Origin: Amyloporia xantha
Lineage: Eukaryota; Basidiomycota; Agaricomycetes; Polyporales; Adustoporiaceae
Length of the DNA: 64,000 bases
Assembly: GCA_036971615.1 (NCBI GenBank)
Contig: JAYKKR010000016.1
Coordinates: 62,001 to 126,000 of the forward strand
Reading direction: 5' to 3'
The notes beneath the pieces were generated by a model. The model was given only the letters and a program-made list of their open reading frames with translations, did no database searches and was not told the origin of the DNA. The translations under genes were made by a program, and so were the position numbers. Positions 24,752 through 39,282 of the stretch are shown piece by piece (position 1 is the stretch's first letter; each line of letters opens with the position of its first letter).

Positions 24752-26717
24752 AAAGTTTTGACCTCATTCATGATTTCTCTGGTTTTTGTTGGAAAACTTA
24801 TGGCTGTAAAACATTTTTGAATGCTCTGTGGCATCGTTGTTGTTATTGATATGGATCCTATTTCATTGTTGCTCATCGTTATTTCTTGATTTCACTAAGG
24901 GACCTGGATTATTTTTACGTCACATAGAAGCTGCTCTGCAGCGCATCGTACATCTTCTCACTCATGACGGTTGAATGCTGGATTGTACAAAAAGTTGCTG
25001 TGCCGAGATACCTGGCCACAGAAAGGTAAAGTAAATCAAAAGATTTGATTCATTTCACAATAAACGCACACCTGTAATGTAAGACTAGAGTCAACAGACA
25101 GATTGACAACCGCTCGCTTGGTGTGTACCCTAGATGGTCTCGAAGACGTTACGCGTCTGAAATAATAGATCAAATAGTACAATTTCAAGGTCGGATCTGA
25201 TGTCAACGTTTGCGTCCAGGTACTGCCGAGGGCAGCTAAGCTTAAACACAACTGGCAAAGTTTCTGCAACAGGAAACAGACGTACACCTGCAGAGAGCGA
25301 AAACAAGTAGAGTGGTGCAAGAATGAACGCGTTGAGCGGGTGAGGACCCAGATAGCAAACCTGCTTTCAGCTGCCGTACCTCCATTCTCGGTGTGGACAA
25401 TGTAAGCCTTGCCTCCCGACAAGGCAGTCCGTGAAAATACGCGCCATCCAGTTGTCGTCGAAGTCAGAATCATGATTGAACGCCCGTTCACGAAGGACGT
25501 GTTCATACTCTGCTCAGTCCACAACATTGCGCGTCTTAGCTCTGACGATACTAGTCCGCATGCATCTGGGAAAGGAAAGGAGAGGTAGGATCCTAATCGC
25601 TGGCCGCCGCGTGTACAGTCTTCCGTTGTCTCTGCACCCTCCTGTCCAATGCACGACTTTCTTGATGGACTCAAACGTCCTCTGGGCTGTTTACAAGACG
25701 CCTATCCGAAGAACCAATTCAAGCAGATGTCACTTGTTAGATAGGCTTTGGACTTTGGGTCATCACGTATATTGAGGGACAAAATCGGAATCGATAGCTG
25801 TGAGACGACATAGTAACAGTGTCGTATATATTTCACAGCGATTGACAGCGGAGATAACGTACTTCGAGCATAGAGTAACATGCATCTCTGCTGTCCTCGC
25901 CCTGAACCAGCTTATCCAATACCGCATCCGTGTCCACCCACTGTCCGTCGGCAACCGTTTACCTACCCGCCGTGGGTTCCAACTGCTGTCGACTGGAGCT
26001 AGTGAGACGGCCGTGCCTCTACGTACGTGCCCTGGTTTTTCTTAACGCCAGTCTTCAGGAATGAGCAGTTGAACGGTCAATGGTGGGTTTTCGAAAGCTC
26101 AACGCACTATTCTTCCAACTGCGTAATCTCGATCAAAAATCACACCTATGTTCATGTCCCGATATTTTCAGCCTCGTTCGGTACGGAGAAGCTTAAATAA
26201 AGCTTCACGAGATGATAAACGCTACAATTGAATCTTGCACCGCAGGAGAAAGTGTGATTCCAGAGTTAGCTGCTCAGTTACGACGCAAAGAGTTCTTCCT
26301 CTAAAGTACGCAGGATAAATGATGGCTCAGAGCATGCTACAGTATAAGTATCAGGAGTGGCGTGCCGCCTGCGCCTGGGACCTGGGTCACCTGGTTCTAG
26401 TACTCGTACACGCATTTCAAGACAGTACAAGTCGTTCAGCCCAGTATCGAGCCCCTAGCCAGTAGGCAGGAAACGCAGTAGAGTGTCCGAGGTAAGTAGC
26501 TAGCGACTAGTCCGGTTCCAAATCAGTTGAAACCGAGCGTGAACGTGCCGAAACCGCACCCGTATAGCCCCAGATTGCTGCCTCTCAGAGGTCAGACACT
26601 GTAGTTGCTACTAGTACTAGCATCTCATTCTTTTGCACCATTCTTTAGCTATCGGTTCACTGCCCACTTCATAGGACGCGCCCTGGCAGACCTGGCCACC
26701 TTTTCTGGGTTCTCACC
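24752..26717. other. Intergenic region, no confident gene
   Basis: The longest open frame is minus strand 25674-25036 (212 codons). Its first 120 codons read plausibly and a GT-AG pair lies near its middle, but no domain is recognisable and the second half looks random. The remainder is T-rich (24750-24920) or featureless. Confidence 0.4.
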
Positions 26718-29700
26718 ATGTCGACTATCTCTACCCAGCTTCGCAACTTCAAGGAGCCGACGAAAGAGCAGGCCACGGAACTGTTCTTCGCGCTTCCACC
26801 CCCGCGATTTCTGAGCGATGGAGAGAAGGCTTTGGAACAACTAGAGAAAATGGAGATCAGCGCAGTACTAGTTTTGCAAGGAGAAGAGTTACCGGTGAGT
26901 ACTCGAGTGGCTATCCAGGGTGTTATGGACAATTAATCGTTCACGTCCATATGACTGTGAACAACGATTTCAGCAAGGGAAGCTTTATCTCTTTCCGCCA
27001 TATCTTGCATTTGTGTCGTTGGACCGCAAGTCGACACGGTTCACGATTCCCCTTAGCACTATTCGTAGGGTGGAGCGACTGAATGCGCGTGCGGGTGTGT
27101 ATGCATTGAGCTTATCACTATGGCATGGCACGAAGATTGTAAATCGTTTTGTCTCCTCTCACGGGGGTACCGCTTATTCTTTGCACTGTCCGAGAACAGG
27201 CCGTGCAGCTCACTTCTTTGCGACCCACCGCCGATCTGTTTTGTTCCCTGCTTCGTGACTCTCTGAAAGTGGAGCTGCAGCGTGGGCGAATGAAGCTTGT
27301 CAAGGGCTTCGTGAAGACCTGCTATTCGGAGGTACTTGTCGCGTCTGCTGAGAACGAGGAGAAAGACACTCTAGCGGCTAAAGCTGAAGAGAACACAACG
27401 TCAAGTTCCGAGTCTATGTATCTTGGAGGGCTGGGTTTGAAGTTCAAGTTTCCCGGCGACCCTAAGAAGTTGGGCCGAGTCATTTGCTTGTCGCCTCCCG
27501 TTCTCACTCAGAGACAGGTTACGGGAAGCATCAAAAACTAAACTCTGGACAAATTATCTCCGAAGTAAGTCGTTAGACCACTTTATGAGAACTTTACCTA
27601 CAGCATTTCTCACAGCGCATGGTCGGAATCTCACATTGCTCCGTTATTCAACATGTACCCGACTCGTTCAGGTGGGTCTGCCAAATCGCCTACGAGGAGA
27701 GATGTGGGAGACGCTCTCGGGTGCTCTTTATCTGCGATTCGAGAATCCAGGCTATTACGAGCGTGTACTGGAAGAAAACAAAGGCAGGATTAATACCAGT
27801 ACAGAGGAGATCGAGAAGGACCTGCATCGCAGTCTTCCGGAATACTCTGCGTATCAATCGGAAGAGGGCATTGCAGCGCTCCGGAGAGTGTTGCAGGCGT
27901 ATTCTTTCAAGAATCCAGAAACCGGATACTGTCAAGTCAGTAATGGTCATGCTCTTTAAGGAGTTACGCTATTGACGTTTGTGCGCTCAGGCCATGAATA
28001 TCCTAGCGGCGGCAATTCTGATGTGAGTGGCCCTTCGCATTCTGTCCTGTTATTGTAGGTGAATAAAGTCCATTCGCAGTTACATGTCGGAAGAACAAGC
28101 ATTCTGGCTACTGGAAGTTATCTGTGACCGCCTTTTGCCTGGTTATTACAGGTCTGTCTCTTTGAGTGAACTTGAAAATAGACAAATTCACAGTATCCCG
28201 GTTTTGCTGTCTTCAGTCCATCTATGCACGGGACTCTATTGGACCAACGTGTGTTCGAATCGCTCGTCCACCGATGTCTTCCGATAATCCACGATCACTT
28301 CCAGCAAGTCGATGTGCAACTATCAGTCGCTTCTTTGCCATGGTTCTTGAGCTTGTACGGCTTCCATCATAATCATTGCAGAAGAATCATTGATTATTGA
28401 CAATATTTTTAGATTCATCAATAGCATGCCCATGGTATTCGCGTTTCGGATCATTGATTGCTTCTTCTGCATGGGTCCGAAAGTGCTGTTCCAAGTAGGG
28501 TAAGCCTGTCTGTCAATCTTCATTCGAACTTCTCGTCGTCTGACTGTGTTCAGACTTGGTCAGTGGCATCCGATGACTACCATGTAGATAATTGACCATG
28601 CATGATAGCAATTCTCAAGATCAATGGAGAAAAGCTGTTGCAAATTCAAGACGACGGTGGGTTCATTCAGTGAGTCCTCAATTTACGTTTTACGGGATGG
28701 CAGCATGGTTTTCTTATCTTTGGTCATGGATAGATTGATGCGGGAGTATTTCTCCAAACTTGGAGACTCGGCCCATCCCAATTCAAGCGATCCGCGGGCG
28801 CGCGCCATTACTCGATTCCAGGAGCTTCTTCTAGTCTCTTTCCGCGAGTTCGCGGTCATCACGGACGACACTATCATTACTGAACGGCGCAGGTACAGAT
28901 CGGAGATCGTTCACAGCATTGAGTCGTTTGCAAAACGATCTGCCGTCCGAAATTTGAAGACGCTGGGGCGATTCACCAAGGATCAAGCCGGCTTGGTATA
29001 CGATGCATTGTTCAAAGCCATATGCGAAATTCCGCCGCCGAACGTTGCATTCCCTCCTCCTGCGTTGTTGACTACCAAGGATACCTCAGAGGAAAGACCT
29101 GAGACAAGGATTGGTCTGGAAACCTTCAAGGTGTTCCTCAGTGAAATCTGCTCCTGGGCAAGGGAAGAGAAGATAATCTCAAATGGTTTCAAGGTAGGAG
29201 CTGGGCTTTGATATCCATGACATATGATATGGTCTGAGCGAACTTTCAGCAAAGAGTGGATCGAACAGTAGCTGAGCATGAGCTTATTGACCGACTATTC
29301 TTTTTCTGGGACACTTCATACAGAGGCGCACTGTCGTTCCAGGTGTGTAGGCGTCGGTCTCCACGATTCTAGTATGTATCAGACAACGATTCCGATTATA
29401 GGATATTGTCTCTGGTCTGGATGGCGTCATGTTCAATGATCTCATGGAGAACATAGAGTGGTTTTTCAACCTGCACGACAAGAACAAGGATGGGTACCTC
29501 ACGAAAGATGAGGTTTTGACCTTGTCGGAATCTCTCCTGGTCAGTGCAATCGCGAGTTGTGATTATCGATTGCTTATTTCTCTCGCCAGTTCATATTCCG
29601 ATATGAAGTTGGTGATGCATACCTGGGCGCTGTCAGTCGCTTCATGTCTAATGCTTTTGAATACGGTGATGCGTTACTCCCTCGTCCAGAGGGCGCAGAT

Positions 29701-30644
29701 GCTGACGACGAAGCACCTCCTCAAATCGAGTCAAATCAGCCGTATATGAACTTGGCAACGTAAGGGAAATCATTGCTTCGAGGCTCCTATTGATATACTG
29801 TTTTGTAGATTCCGTATGGTGGTCTTGGCTGATGAGATCTTGGAGTCGTTCTTCGAGGCCGATTTCTGCTCAACCTTCAGATTAGAACCAGTACCGCTGG
29901 ATCTCCCTTCATCAAATGGTGGTTTGCTTGGTGGTATATGGCACAATATCACAAGTGATGACAACCGCAAGATCTTCAACAGCTTCACAGACCAGATTGG
30001 TCGGACAATCGGGAAACACCAGGTGAGTACTGACGGAGCGAAGTGTTCGAAGTAGTCGCAGTACTCATTGTGATCAGGTTTACCACCGTCCTGCGATTGG
30101 GAAGTATACGGCGCTAGAGGAGCCCAAAGCTCGGGAATCGCTGCTCACCCCAACCATGCGTCGGACTTCATCTAAAAGCAGTCTCAATGCGACCGAGAGT
30201 TCGTCCAGTCTGTCAACAAGCACTTCGAGCCCGTCACTGTCAATTCCAACGCCGAGCCAACTCAGTGTGGAACCTCAATCTGCCACGACTCCAGCGGAAT
30301 TCTCTCCCATGCCAAGTATGTTCCAGGCAGCGGCGCATGCGGCGGCTTACATGGAACGAACACCCTTCGCTATCGATGATGCGAAGGACGAGGACGAGGA
30401 CACTGAGGACGAGAGTGATGCGGAGGACGATGGGGTCATGGATGAGGTAACTATCAATGACGTATGTCCTATAGCAACTACTGAATTGTTCGCAGGTCGA
30501 CGCATTTTTGGAAGAGCACGATTCTGGTCTGACAGAAGCCGAACGGGAGGTGGCCAAAGGTAAGCTAGTCCGCTTGGAATTAGTTACGCCTGACCTCTGA
30601 ATCATCATCGCTTTGCAGATCTGATCAATGCTGAACCAGTCTAG
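26718..30644 (+). CDS. GRAM-TBC-EF-hand Rab GTPase-activating protein (MDR1/GYP2 type)
   Basis: The family accelerates GTP hydrolysis by Rab/Ypt GTPases in membrane traffic. Exon 1 is 26718-26894, joining 26974 in phase. Domains in order: a GRAM domain (QGKLYLFPPYLAFVSLDRKS and on), a linker, and a TBC domain starting VGLPNRLRGEMWETLSG. The TBC carries both catalytic fingers, Arg in IEKDLHRSLPEY and Gln in GYCQAMN, so it should be active. Next come the SAHP...ITRFQELL region and a canonical EF-hand loop, DKNKDGYLTKDE, near 29475-29510. A Ser-rich and then very acidic tail ends DLINAEPV, stop 30642-30644. At least a dozen short introns are needed. It converges on the WDR5 gene, with 188 bp between their stops. 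Confidence 0.88.
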
Positions 30645-30832
30645 TGAGCGACGTTACGTCGTGGACGGTGAACTATTTGTCCTCTTGATTCAGGTTTGTA
30701 TAGTACCCATCGCATTCATTACATGCTATCTCAATGCACATTACGCTATCCTGTACAATTCCAACGAGTCCATATCGATACATGAGTTATACAAGAACGG
30801 ACAGCCTAACAGTGGAAGCAAACAAAAAAGCC

Positions 30833-32280
<1,448 letters not shown>

Positions 32281-32662
32281 TCTTTTGGGAGCACGTGGGA
32301 GTTGCTGTTACATCCAGAAAAGGCTACGGCTTTAGAAAATAACACGCCACAACAATCTAAAGAAGGAAATTCTTCTAGGACTGCAACTTGGCAAGTCTTC
32401 AACTTTGTGGCACAAGCGCGCATCAGCTACTCTCAATGATATAAGCAGATTAGCTGATATGACCGAAAGACACTTATCATTTTATGACCTTTCTGCAGCC
32501 AAGCTTGCTCCACACAATCACTCAGCCGGACACTTTGTATATTACTATTACCAGTTCGAGACATTTCTGTAGTACTGACTTAAAGGATGCACAAAACGGG
32601 TCGAGAGAAGGAAAGTTCGAGACAGCTCAGGGAAAATCTATGGTGAACTAGGATCTCGATGC
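32281..32662. other. Intergenic region
   Basis: Upstream of WDR5 and downstream of the 2OG-oxygenase gene (both minus). AT-rich and pyrimidine-rich; nothing specific recognised. Confidence 0.4.
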
Positions 32663-34027
32663 CTAGGCGGCATCAGGGCGATGCTCCGTACCGCGGCTGG
32701 CACGCCATGTCTCTGCACCCTACACAGAATCTTAGCATTAACCATCACCAGGAGCGAAGATGCTAAGGCACACCTTCTGATTATTAGTACGCTGGTTTTT
32801 GATTCTCCTCGCAAACCATTCACTCGAGGTGGAGTTACCGTTGAAGAGACCAGCATCGGGCGCCTTGGATACTGCTTCAGCAATCATGGGACTATCCTCC
32901 GACAAAGCCCGGAGGATGACGGATTCCGCGGGTCTGGTGAACAGGGCCAGAGACCACCTCTCGAAGTGCGACTGAGCGCCTGGAGCCGGCCTTGTCAGGG
33001 AGTGTAGGTAAATACAGGAGATGAGAAGACTTTCGTATGGTGACTTACACAACACGATGCAGATTGGACTTGAGGATGCCGCCGCTGAAAATGTACATGG
33101 CGTCTCCGAGGTTGCAGACGGCGTGACCAGGTATCGGTTTGATAAACTGCCACTTATCCGTGCCCGGTACCATGACTTGCAGACCGCCTAAGCGGTTATG
33201 CAAGAATGTCTGCGAAAGAAGTATGGATTAGCCAAGAATTCGAACTCCAACTGAATGTGCTCCAATCACCAGAGAGCCGAAATCGGTATGAGCACCGAGC
33301 GCAGCCTTTTCTTCCGAAATGCCTTCCGGCCTGGGAGGATTTTTGATGCACCTCGCCTCGCTTCCACTGTGGTCCTCAAGCAGATGCCTCTGAGTCAGCG
33401 TGCCTTCCGGCATGCCGAGCTTTGCGTTGAGGATTTCCATGATTGTGAGGTTGACTTCGGCTGACTTGCGTACGAAGGGCACAATGGTGGACTCCATGCG
33501 CGCGTTGACGGTAGAAGGGTAAGTGCGATGGACCAGCTCGGGCCAAGCTAGTGCATCGTCTTGGGAGATATTGATGAACTCGACTGTGTCCCGAGCACCA
33601 GTCTCATCCACGGCATTGGCTCCAGGAGCCTTGTAACTACAATCGATCCAACTGTTAGCGTGTTGCCGTACTAGATATGAAGCCCTTGTACCCAAAAGAC
33701 ATGCCGCTATCGCCTTGCTCGAATTTCATTTTCTCGTCAAAGGGGAGTGCCATAGTTTCTGCGCCCATGTCGAACATGCCCTGAGCTTCTTCTGCGACGC
33801 CATGATTCTTCAAGCTGTAAGACACAAGTGAAATTATCAGATCTCGAGCCGCATAGCTCTCACTTATAGAGTCATACTCACTACCAAAATCCAAGCTCTG
33901 TTGCGGCTTTCCACAACTGATCAATCTCGTCTTTATCGCCGGCTTGGAGGAGGGTAAAGTCTATAATGAGCAACGGATGGGTAGGGACATCCTCGGGGAA
34001 CGGGGGGAGTGCCGAGGGAATAGCCAT
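32663..34027 (-). CDS. 2-oxoglutarate/Fe(II)-dependent dioxygenase (isopenicillin N synthase fold)
   Basis: The family oxidises small molecules with 2-oxoglutarate, O2 and Fe(II). The N-terminus MAIPSALPPFPEDVP leads into the DIOX_N-like region (LKNHGVAEEAQGMFDMGAE). The iron ligands are visible: HxD in LGAHTDFGSLT and the distal His in SNLHRVV. Between them lie LGGLQVMVPGTDKWQFI and LGDAMYIFSGGIL. The last exon reads GAETWRASRGTEHRPDAA, joined in phase to NQRTNNQK, stop at 32663-32665. Such proteins are common in Agaricomycete genomes and often of unknown substrate; no biosynthetic cluster is visible around it. Confidence 0.85.
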
Positions 34028-35150
34028 TATCTAGTTGTGTGTGACAAGGCGGGGAACTGGTGATGCTGGAAGTTAGAGGCGTTTGTAACGAAGAGATTGC
34101 AGAAGAGGGTATGAGGGGGGAGGACTCGCACAACACGGCGAGTTTTATACGTTGCAGATGATGACTGAGGTCCACATAACAAGATACTGTACTCTGCTCC
34201 TTAGCATGTCAGGCGAACGGATAACTTCGGCCACAGAGAGAATCGATCCACGAAATACAAATCGAACATGGGTAACAGGGGCAGGCAAACGTAAGTGCAC
34301 TTGGAAATTATTATCGGCCGCGTCATGGTTCTTATCTTCTCAAAGACGGTGGAAGCGAAAGTTTACGAGAAGACAAGCCCGCGCAACACTGAAAGTGGGC
34401 GCTGATCGAGGTTCAGGTGCATTCATTGGCTTCCCGTGACCGCGATGCTGACGAATTCTCGATGAGTTTGTCGACGAAGCCGCCATCGATATACAGATTT
34501 CAATTTTTATTTCCTCGGCAAGCCGGCGGCAGAAGAGGCAACGCGTCCGATGACGACTGGTATCCCCAAACAGCAGGACGTAAATCCGCATAAGCTCCCT
34601 GACAGAGTAAGATGACTCCTATAAGCGAAACATAGATAAGAGAAGAGACGACCGAACACGGGTGGCTATCCCAGTACGCATCTAATGCATTCCGCTGATT
34701 TGAGACGACAAACTTAGATGAATGGATTTCATTACACCCACCCCGAGTCACCATCTGGCCTGTCTTGATAATGTATGAACGGAGGTATGTTCTAGTGCCA
34801 AATGGCTAGAGACAGCTATGTGATATGGACATTGGTCCCGAGCGCATGTTCAGACCGTAACTGTGGAAATCTTGCTGTAAATCCGCTCAATCGGAATGAA
34901 ATGTCCTGAAGGAAAATTTACGATGAGTTTTGAGAATAGCTATTCATCTTGGGTTCAAAGACTACAAATGGCGTATATGACGCTATTACGCGGGTCTAAG
35001 AGCCCCGATTCGAGTGAAGTAAGCACTGGAGGCAAGTGCGATCTGAAATTCACGGTAAAGAAAAGTCAACAAGGGGAGACCTTAATAAGTGATCGTACGG
35101 ACTTACGCATAATACAGTAAACGTTTTTGCTTCTCGGCCTTTAGGCCTTC
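34028..35150. other. Intergenic region
   Basis: No gene supported. A minus-strand frame at 34754-34500 contains a hydrophobic stretch (SSLIYVSLIGVILLCQGAYA) but shows no family, start context or splice partners. Confidence 0.4.
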
Positions 35151-36314
35151 CTATATACCTGCACCCTCTTCCCCTATCAGCATGCCCAATGCTTCCATGT
35201 ATCGTTCCCTCGTTCCCTCGACTACTTTGTGTTCCATGACCCAACCTTCGCCTTCATGTCCTTCAGGACCGCTCTCGAGCCCCTTGCGGAACCCAGTGCT
35301 GGTTAGCCAGTCTCTGAGATATTGTTTATCAAAGCTGGGCTGCGGCCCGCCAGGCTTGTACCCAGCAGCAGGCCAGTAGCGCGACGAGTCAGGGGTGAGC
35401 AGTTCATCGATGAGGATCAACTGCTCGTCGCCAGTCGAAGATTGTACCAGTCCGAATTCGAACTTGGTATCGGCCAAAATCAGCCCACGGCTCGATGCGT
35501 ATTCTGCAGCTTCCTGGTACAATTGTATCGCGGCTGCTGAGACCTGGTGGTAGAGCTTCTCGCCAATGAGTGTAGCCGCTGCGAACGTCATCAATAAACA
35601 GTCGCAGTTCAAATCTCCGGGGATACTTGCCTCGTGCTGGGGATATGTTCTCGTCATGTTGACCTTGCTCCGCCTTCGTAGATGGGAGTGAATAGAGGCT
35701 CGGGCAATTTCTGAGATTCCACAAGACCCGCAGGAAGGGGAATACCATGTACGGTTCCGGATTTCTTGTATTCTGCCCAGCCAGAACCTGAAGAGAAAGC
35801 GTCCGAACAGCTGACATGAGTCGAGTTTAGCGTACAATGACCCAGCTCGACACGCACCAGTCAGGTATCCTCGAACTATGGCCTCTAATGGAATGACCTT
35901 CGCCTTCTTGACAAGCATTGTCCGGCCTTCTATATGCTCCTTATACTGTCTAATCTCTTGCGGCATGTCGTCGATATTCGCCGTGACAAAGTGCGTGGGT
36001 ATGACATGTTTCAACTTGTCAAACCAAAAGAGAGATATTTTTGTGAGAACTTTGCCTTTATCTGGCACGCCCTTGATATTTTGAAAAGAAGTATTGCGAA
36101 CACATGGTGGAGCAGACTTGTGTCATTCTCAAGACAGATTGTAATGGTAATGGGGACGAACGTTGCGCAGAATCACATCGTAGGCTGAGATGCGATCCGT
36201 TGCTACAAATAGTAGATGATCCGGAGATGATGTGGCATAAACATCGCGGACCTTGCCCTTAGACACGAGGGACAAGCCAGGCAGATCTGTGTTGATCAAA
36301 GCAGCGTTGGACAT
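35151..36314 (-). CDS. ADE1: SAICAR synthetase (purine biosynthesis)
   Basis: Phosphoribosylaminoimidazole-succinocarboxamide synthase joins CAIR and aspartate with ATP in de novo purine synthesis, in the cytosol. The start [13 protein letters not shown] at 36314-36312 is followed by GKVRDVYA, the ATP-site motif, and [11 protein letters not shown]. Exon 2 continues [17 protein letters not shown], and later exons hold [41 protein letters not shown] and the C-terminal WLTSTGF...GEEGAGI, stop at 35151. Four or five short introns are needed. An in-frame ATG 25 codons upstream exists, but the shorter start fits the family. Full length, no key motif missing. Confidence 0.93.
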
Positions 36315-36776
36315 GGCAAGCGGAGAGATAAACTTGTGCAACATTTCCCAGAGATTCAGATTCGGATGTTGCCGATTCGGGCGTTGCATCCTAATTAGGC
36401 AGGTATGCTGGAACCATGGCCCCTGCTTCCGTTCATGTTATCAGCCGCCTCAGCAGGACAGAGCATAGACGGACTTGGAAAGAACGCGTTTCAAGACGAT
36501 CCGGAAAGAAGAACTCCAGCTACACCACTTACGTGAGGACAGATGAATCGGCTTGCTCCTATAATTCGTCCCGGTACACTCAGGCCCGGGCTGGTGCCAG
36601 CAGGCTCACACGGCGTATGAAGACTACTCATAGAACTCTTTTCATAAGGCACCACAGGCAACAAGCGATTAATTTTGCCACAGTCCCGTTTGTATTTTAT
36701 GAATACGTTGTATCTGAGAGCGCCAATTACTGCACCCCAAACGCTTTTAGTACTGCTAATGAGGCTGCATGAAATG
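36315..36776. other. Intergenic region upstream of ADE1
   Basis: Lies between the stop of the glycopeptide-family gene and the ADE1 start. No gene; overlapping short frames only. Confidence 0.4.
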
Positions 36777-37725
36777 CTAGCCACAAAATGTAATAGCCAC
36801 ATCACACTGTACAACAGATCATGTAAGTCGTCGAATTTTTCAAGCAATCACGCTCACATTGTCAGCAGTGCATGGATTTTCGAAAGTCGCGTCGCTAGGG
36901 GTGTGAAAGGCATCGGGGCAATCCGCCGACGTGCCTACAAAACCAATCATCGTAAAGGCATAGTACAATTGCAAGCTATCCAACGTCTTGAGTTTACTCA
37001 CAGTTAGCTCCAGTTCCATCACATTGGGCGGCATTGTAGTAGCTGCATGCAGAACCTTGGTCAGATTTACCGGTGACTAGGGAAGAAAGGGGAACACCGA
37101 CATGAAGCCACTTGCGACGGAGAACTCGTGACTAAGATACTGTGAGTTTACCGCGTGAAGTGACTGAGGAGCGAGACTAACGGCGGAATGAGGGAAATAT
37201 CAGTGGCACTATCGCCATTTACGAGCGTTATTTCTATAGTGGTGCAATCTTCGCCATTGTCACCGCATTCACCTACATATTTTTAACCGTCGTCAGCAAG
37301 TTTCTCCGAAATGCGGTTTGAAGTAAAAACTGACCAGTTTGTAGATACCTGTGAACAGCCCAAAACACCGCTACATTAACCGAAGTTGTGATAATACACG
37401 CAGACGAAGGGCACACACGAGATCGCGCCATTGAGGGGCCCGTTGTTTGTGTACGCCTCACCGGTAGAAAGAACGTCCCCATTCTGCGCTCTGAGGTACG
37501 GCTGCGGGCTAGTCAACGAAACGCTCTTTCAGAACAACCGAGAGCGCACTGACGGTCCCATATCCACAGCTACAAAGCAATCACCTTCAGTGAGAAAGAG
37601 TTGTGACTAGAGAGAAAAGGGACTGACTTGTTGGCAAAAGTGACAGTGTGCGACTCGCCACTGACATGCACAATGGCAATCTGAAGAGCAACAGAGAGGA
37701 AGGCGACAGGAAGTTTGGAGAACAT
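36777..37725 (-). CDS. Small secreted cysteine-rich protein, fungal glycopeptide family
   Basis: About 160 residues with a signal peptide (MFSKLPVAFLSVALQIAIVH, then VSGES). Mature part in order: HTVTFAN, CGYGTPYLRAQNG, DVLSTGEAYTNNGPLNGA, YLQTGECGDNGEDCT, DISLIPPHEFSVASGF, YYN..CDGTGANCTSADCPDAF and the C-terminal CDVAITFCG. Cysteine spacing resembles thaumatin-like folds. Eight or so short exons fit in phase throughout, first 37725-37628, stop 36777-36779. Agaricomycete members are secreted and of unknown function. It has a partner gene at 51376-52328 with the same exon layout but a frameshift. Confidence 0.86.
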
Positions 37726-39282
37726 GGTACAGCGACTACCAGTGACAAGGCGACCTCTCTGGAAGCGGTCTGAGCAAAGGGTTGCGGTATGGTAGACATC
37801 ATAAAATCAGCCTTATATAAGAGACCTTAAAACTGCCTAAGACGCTATGACATGATTAGGGCCGGCGGTGACAGTGGTAGAGAGCCGGGCCCTCCACGCA
37901 ACTGTCAACGCTACTCCCCACACGCGCTGCCTGTCATGGCGCAGTTTCTAGCACGCTGAAGTGTATCGAGCCCCAGTGGATGTCCCGCAGTTCAAGTGAT
38001 GTGTTGTGACATAGTGTCCAGGTTGTATCATTCGCAACAAACAGGGTAGATGTCCAATGTGGCAGTGCGATGGAGCGCTGTCAGAGAAGGCTAGATTAAT
38101 GCAGTCCGAGCTCATATGTGATGGCCCGGCAGGCGAAATAGCTTTTCTTCCATGAGCGCTAAAATGATGAAAGGCGAGAACACATATAGGTAGCACTTGA
38201 TGAGTATATAAAATGCACACTATCACTTTTCGTGTGGGAAGGCGTTCAGAGCGTTGATAGAATGACGCACTCGCAAAGTCTCTCTGACCGCTACGCTGCA
38301 TCAAACATCACACAGTGAAGCGGAGGCTGTGCTGACAATGATGATCAAAACTTCGTCACGTTCAAGCTGGTGTCAATTCACGCTCTTGACAGCCATGTGC
38401 GCGACTGTGCGCGCAGTGATGAGTTTTAATTTACCACTCACAGCGGACGGTCCGGACCGCATATTTCGAGCCTGGTGCGAGATGCTGCCTGATTGTGCCG
38501 AAGCACAATTCACGCTGGCCAGCGAAATGAATCACTAAAGTTTTGCCAATTAGACAGAGTTCAATTTACCATATGACCCAATTGAAATATGAATGTATAC
38601 GTTCCGGTTCTTCGGTACCGGATATGAATTGAATATGCCCTCTCATATAATCGGTGAGGTCACCTCAGGCAGCTGGTCGTCAATGGCATTTTCATCGCCG
38701 ACGGGAGGTAAAGACGAGTAACTCGTCCCTCAGGACTCGCGCACAGAGTCTTGTCGAAGCGCGCCGTGCATACTAATTTTCAACACAGTCTGACAATATG
38801 AGCGCACAAACGCAACAATCTAATGCAGCAAGTTTGAACGCCGATCAAGAGTAGACGCTAGCACGCACCATAAATTTATTCGTAGCGCAGCCAGTCCTTC
38901 CCTATTCCATAAGAAGTGACATGTCATTCCTTTATTCCTTTGGAGTTCAGAGATTAGCTATATTGGTGGGTCTCATCGAAATAGCCCAAGCGCTGCCTGT
39001 CACAAGCGTGATGCTTTCCTGTTGGTCCTCACTTACGATCGGGGGGTCTCCACCACTGCTTACCCCACCGTAGATCAACGCATTCTGCGCTAGCTAGGGG
39101 TATCAGGCCAAAGTTCGAGATAACCGACTAGTCCAGGATGTATGCATGATAGGCCTGGCGCAGATGTCAGAACTAACCAGCAGTTAAAATAAATTAATAG
39201 CCTGTTATTCCGGAACCTGCATCGGGCGATAAATGGACGCCTTATACTATTAAAGATAATTTAGATTCCGAGTACCCCAGCC
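37726..39282. other. Intergenic region
   Basis: Apart from the TATA box near 37815 nothing was recognised in 1.5 kb; frames are short and overlapping. Confidence 0.45.
37812..37819 (-). promoter_or_regulatory. TATA box of the secreted glycopeptide gene
   Basis: TATATAAG on the minus strand, about 87-94 nt upstream of the ATG at 37725. The paralogue at 51376 has a TATA box at the same distance. Confidence 0.6.

Noticed and set aside
25036..25674. 212-codon minus-strand frame as a gene
   Set aside because: No domain, second half looks random, and no firm exon partners; kept only as a note on the region.
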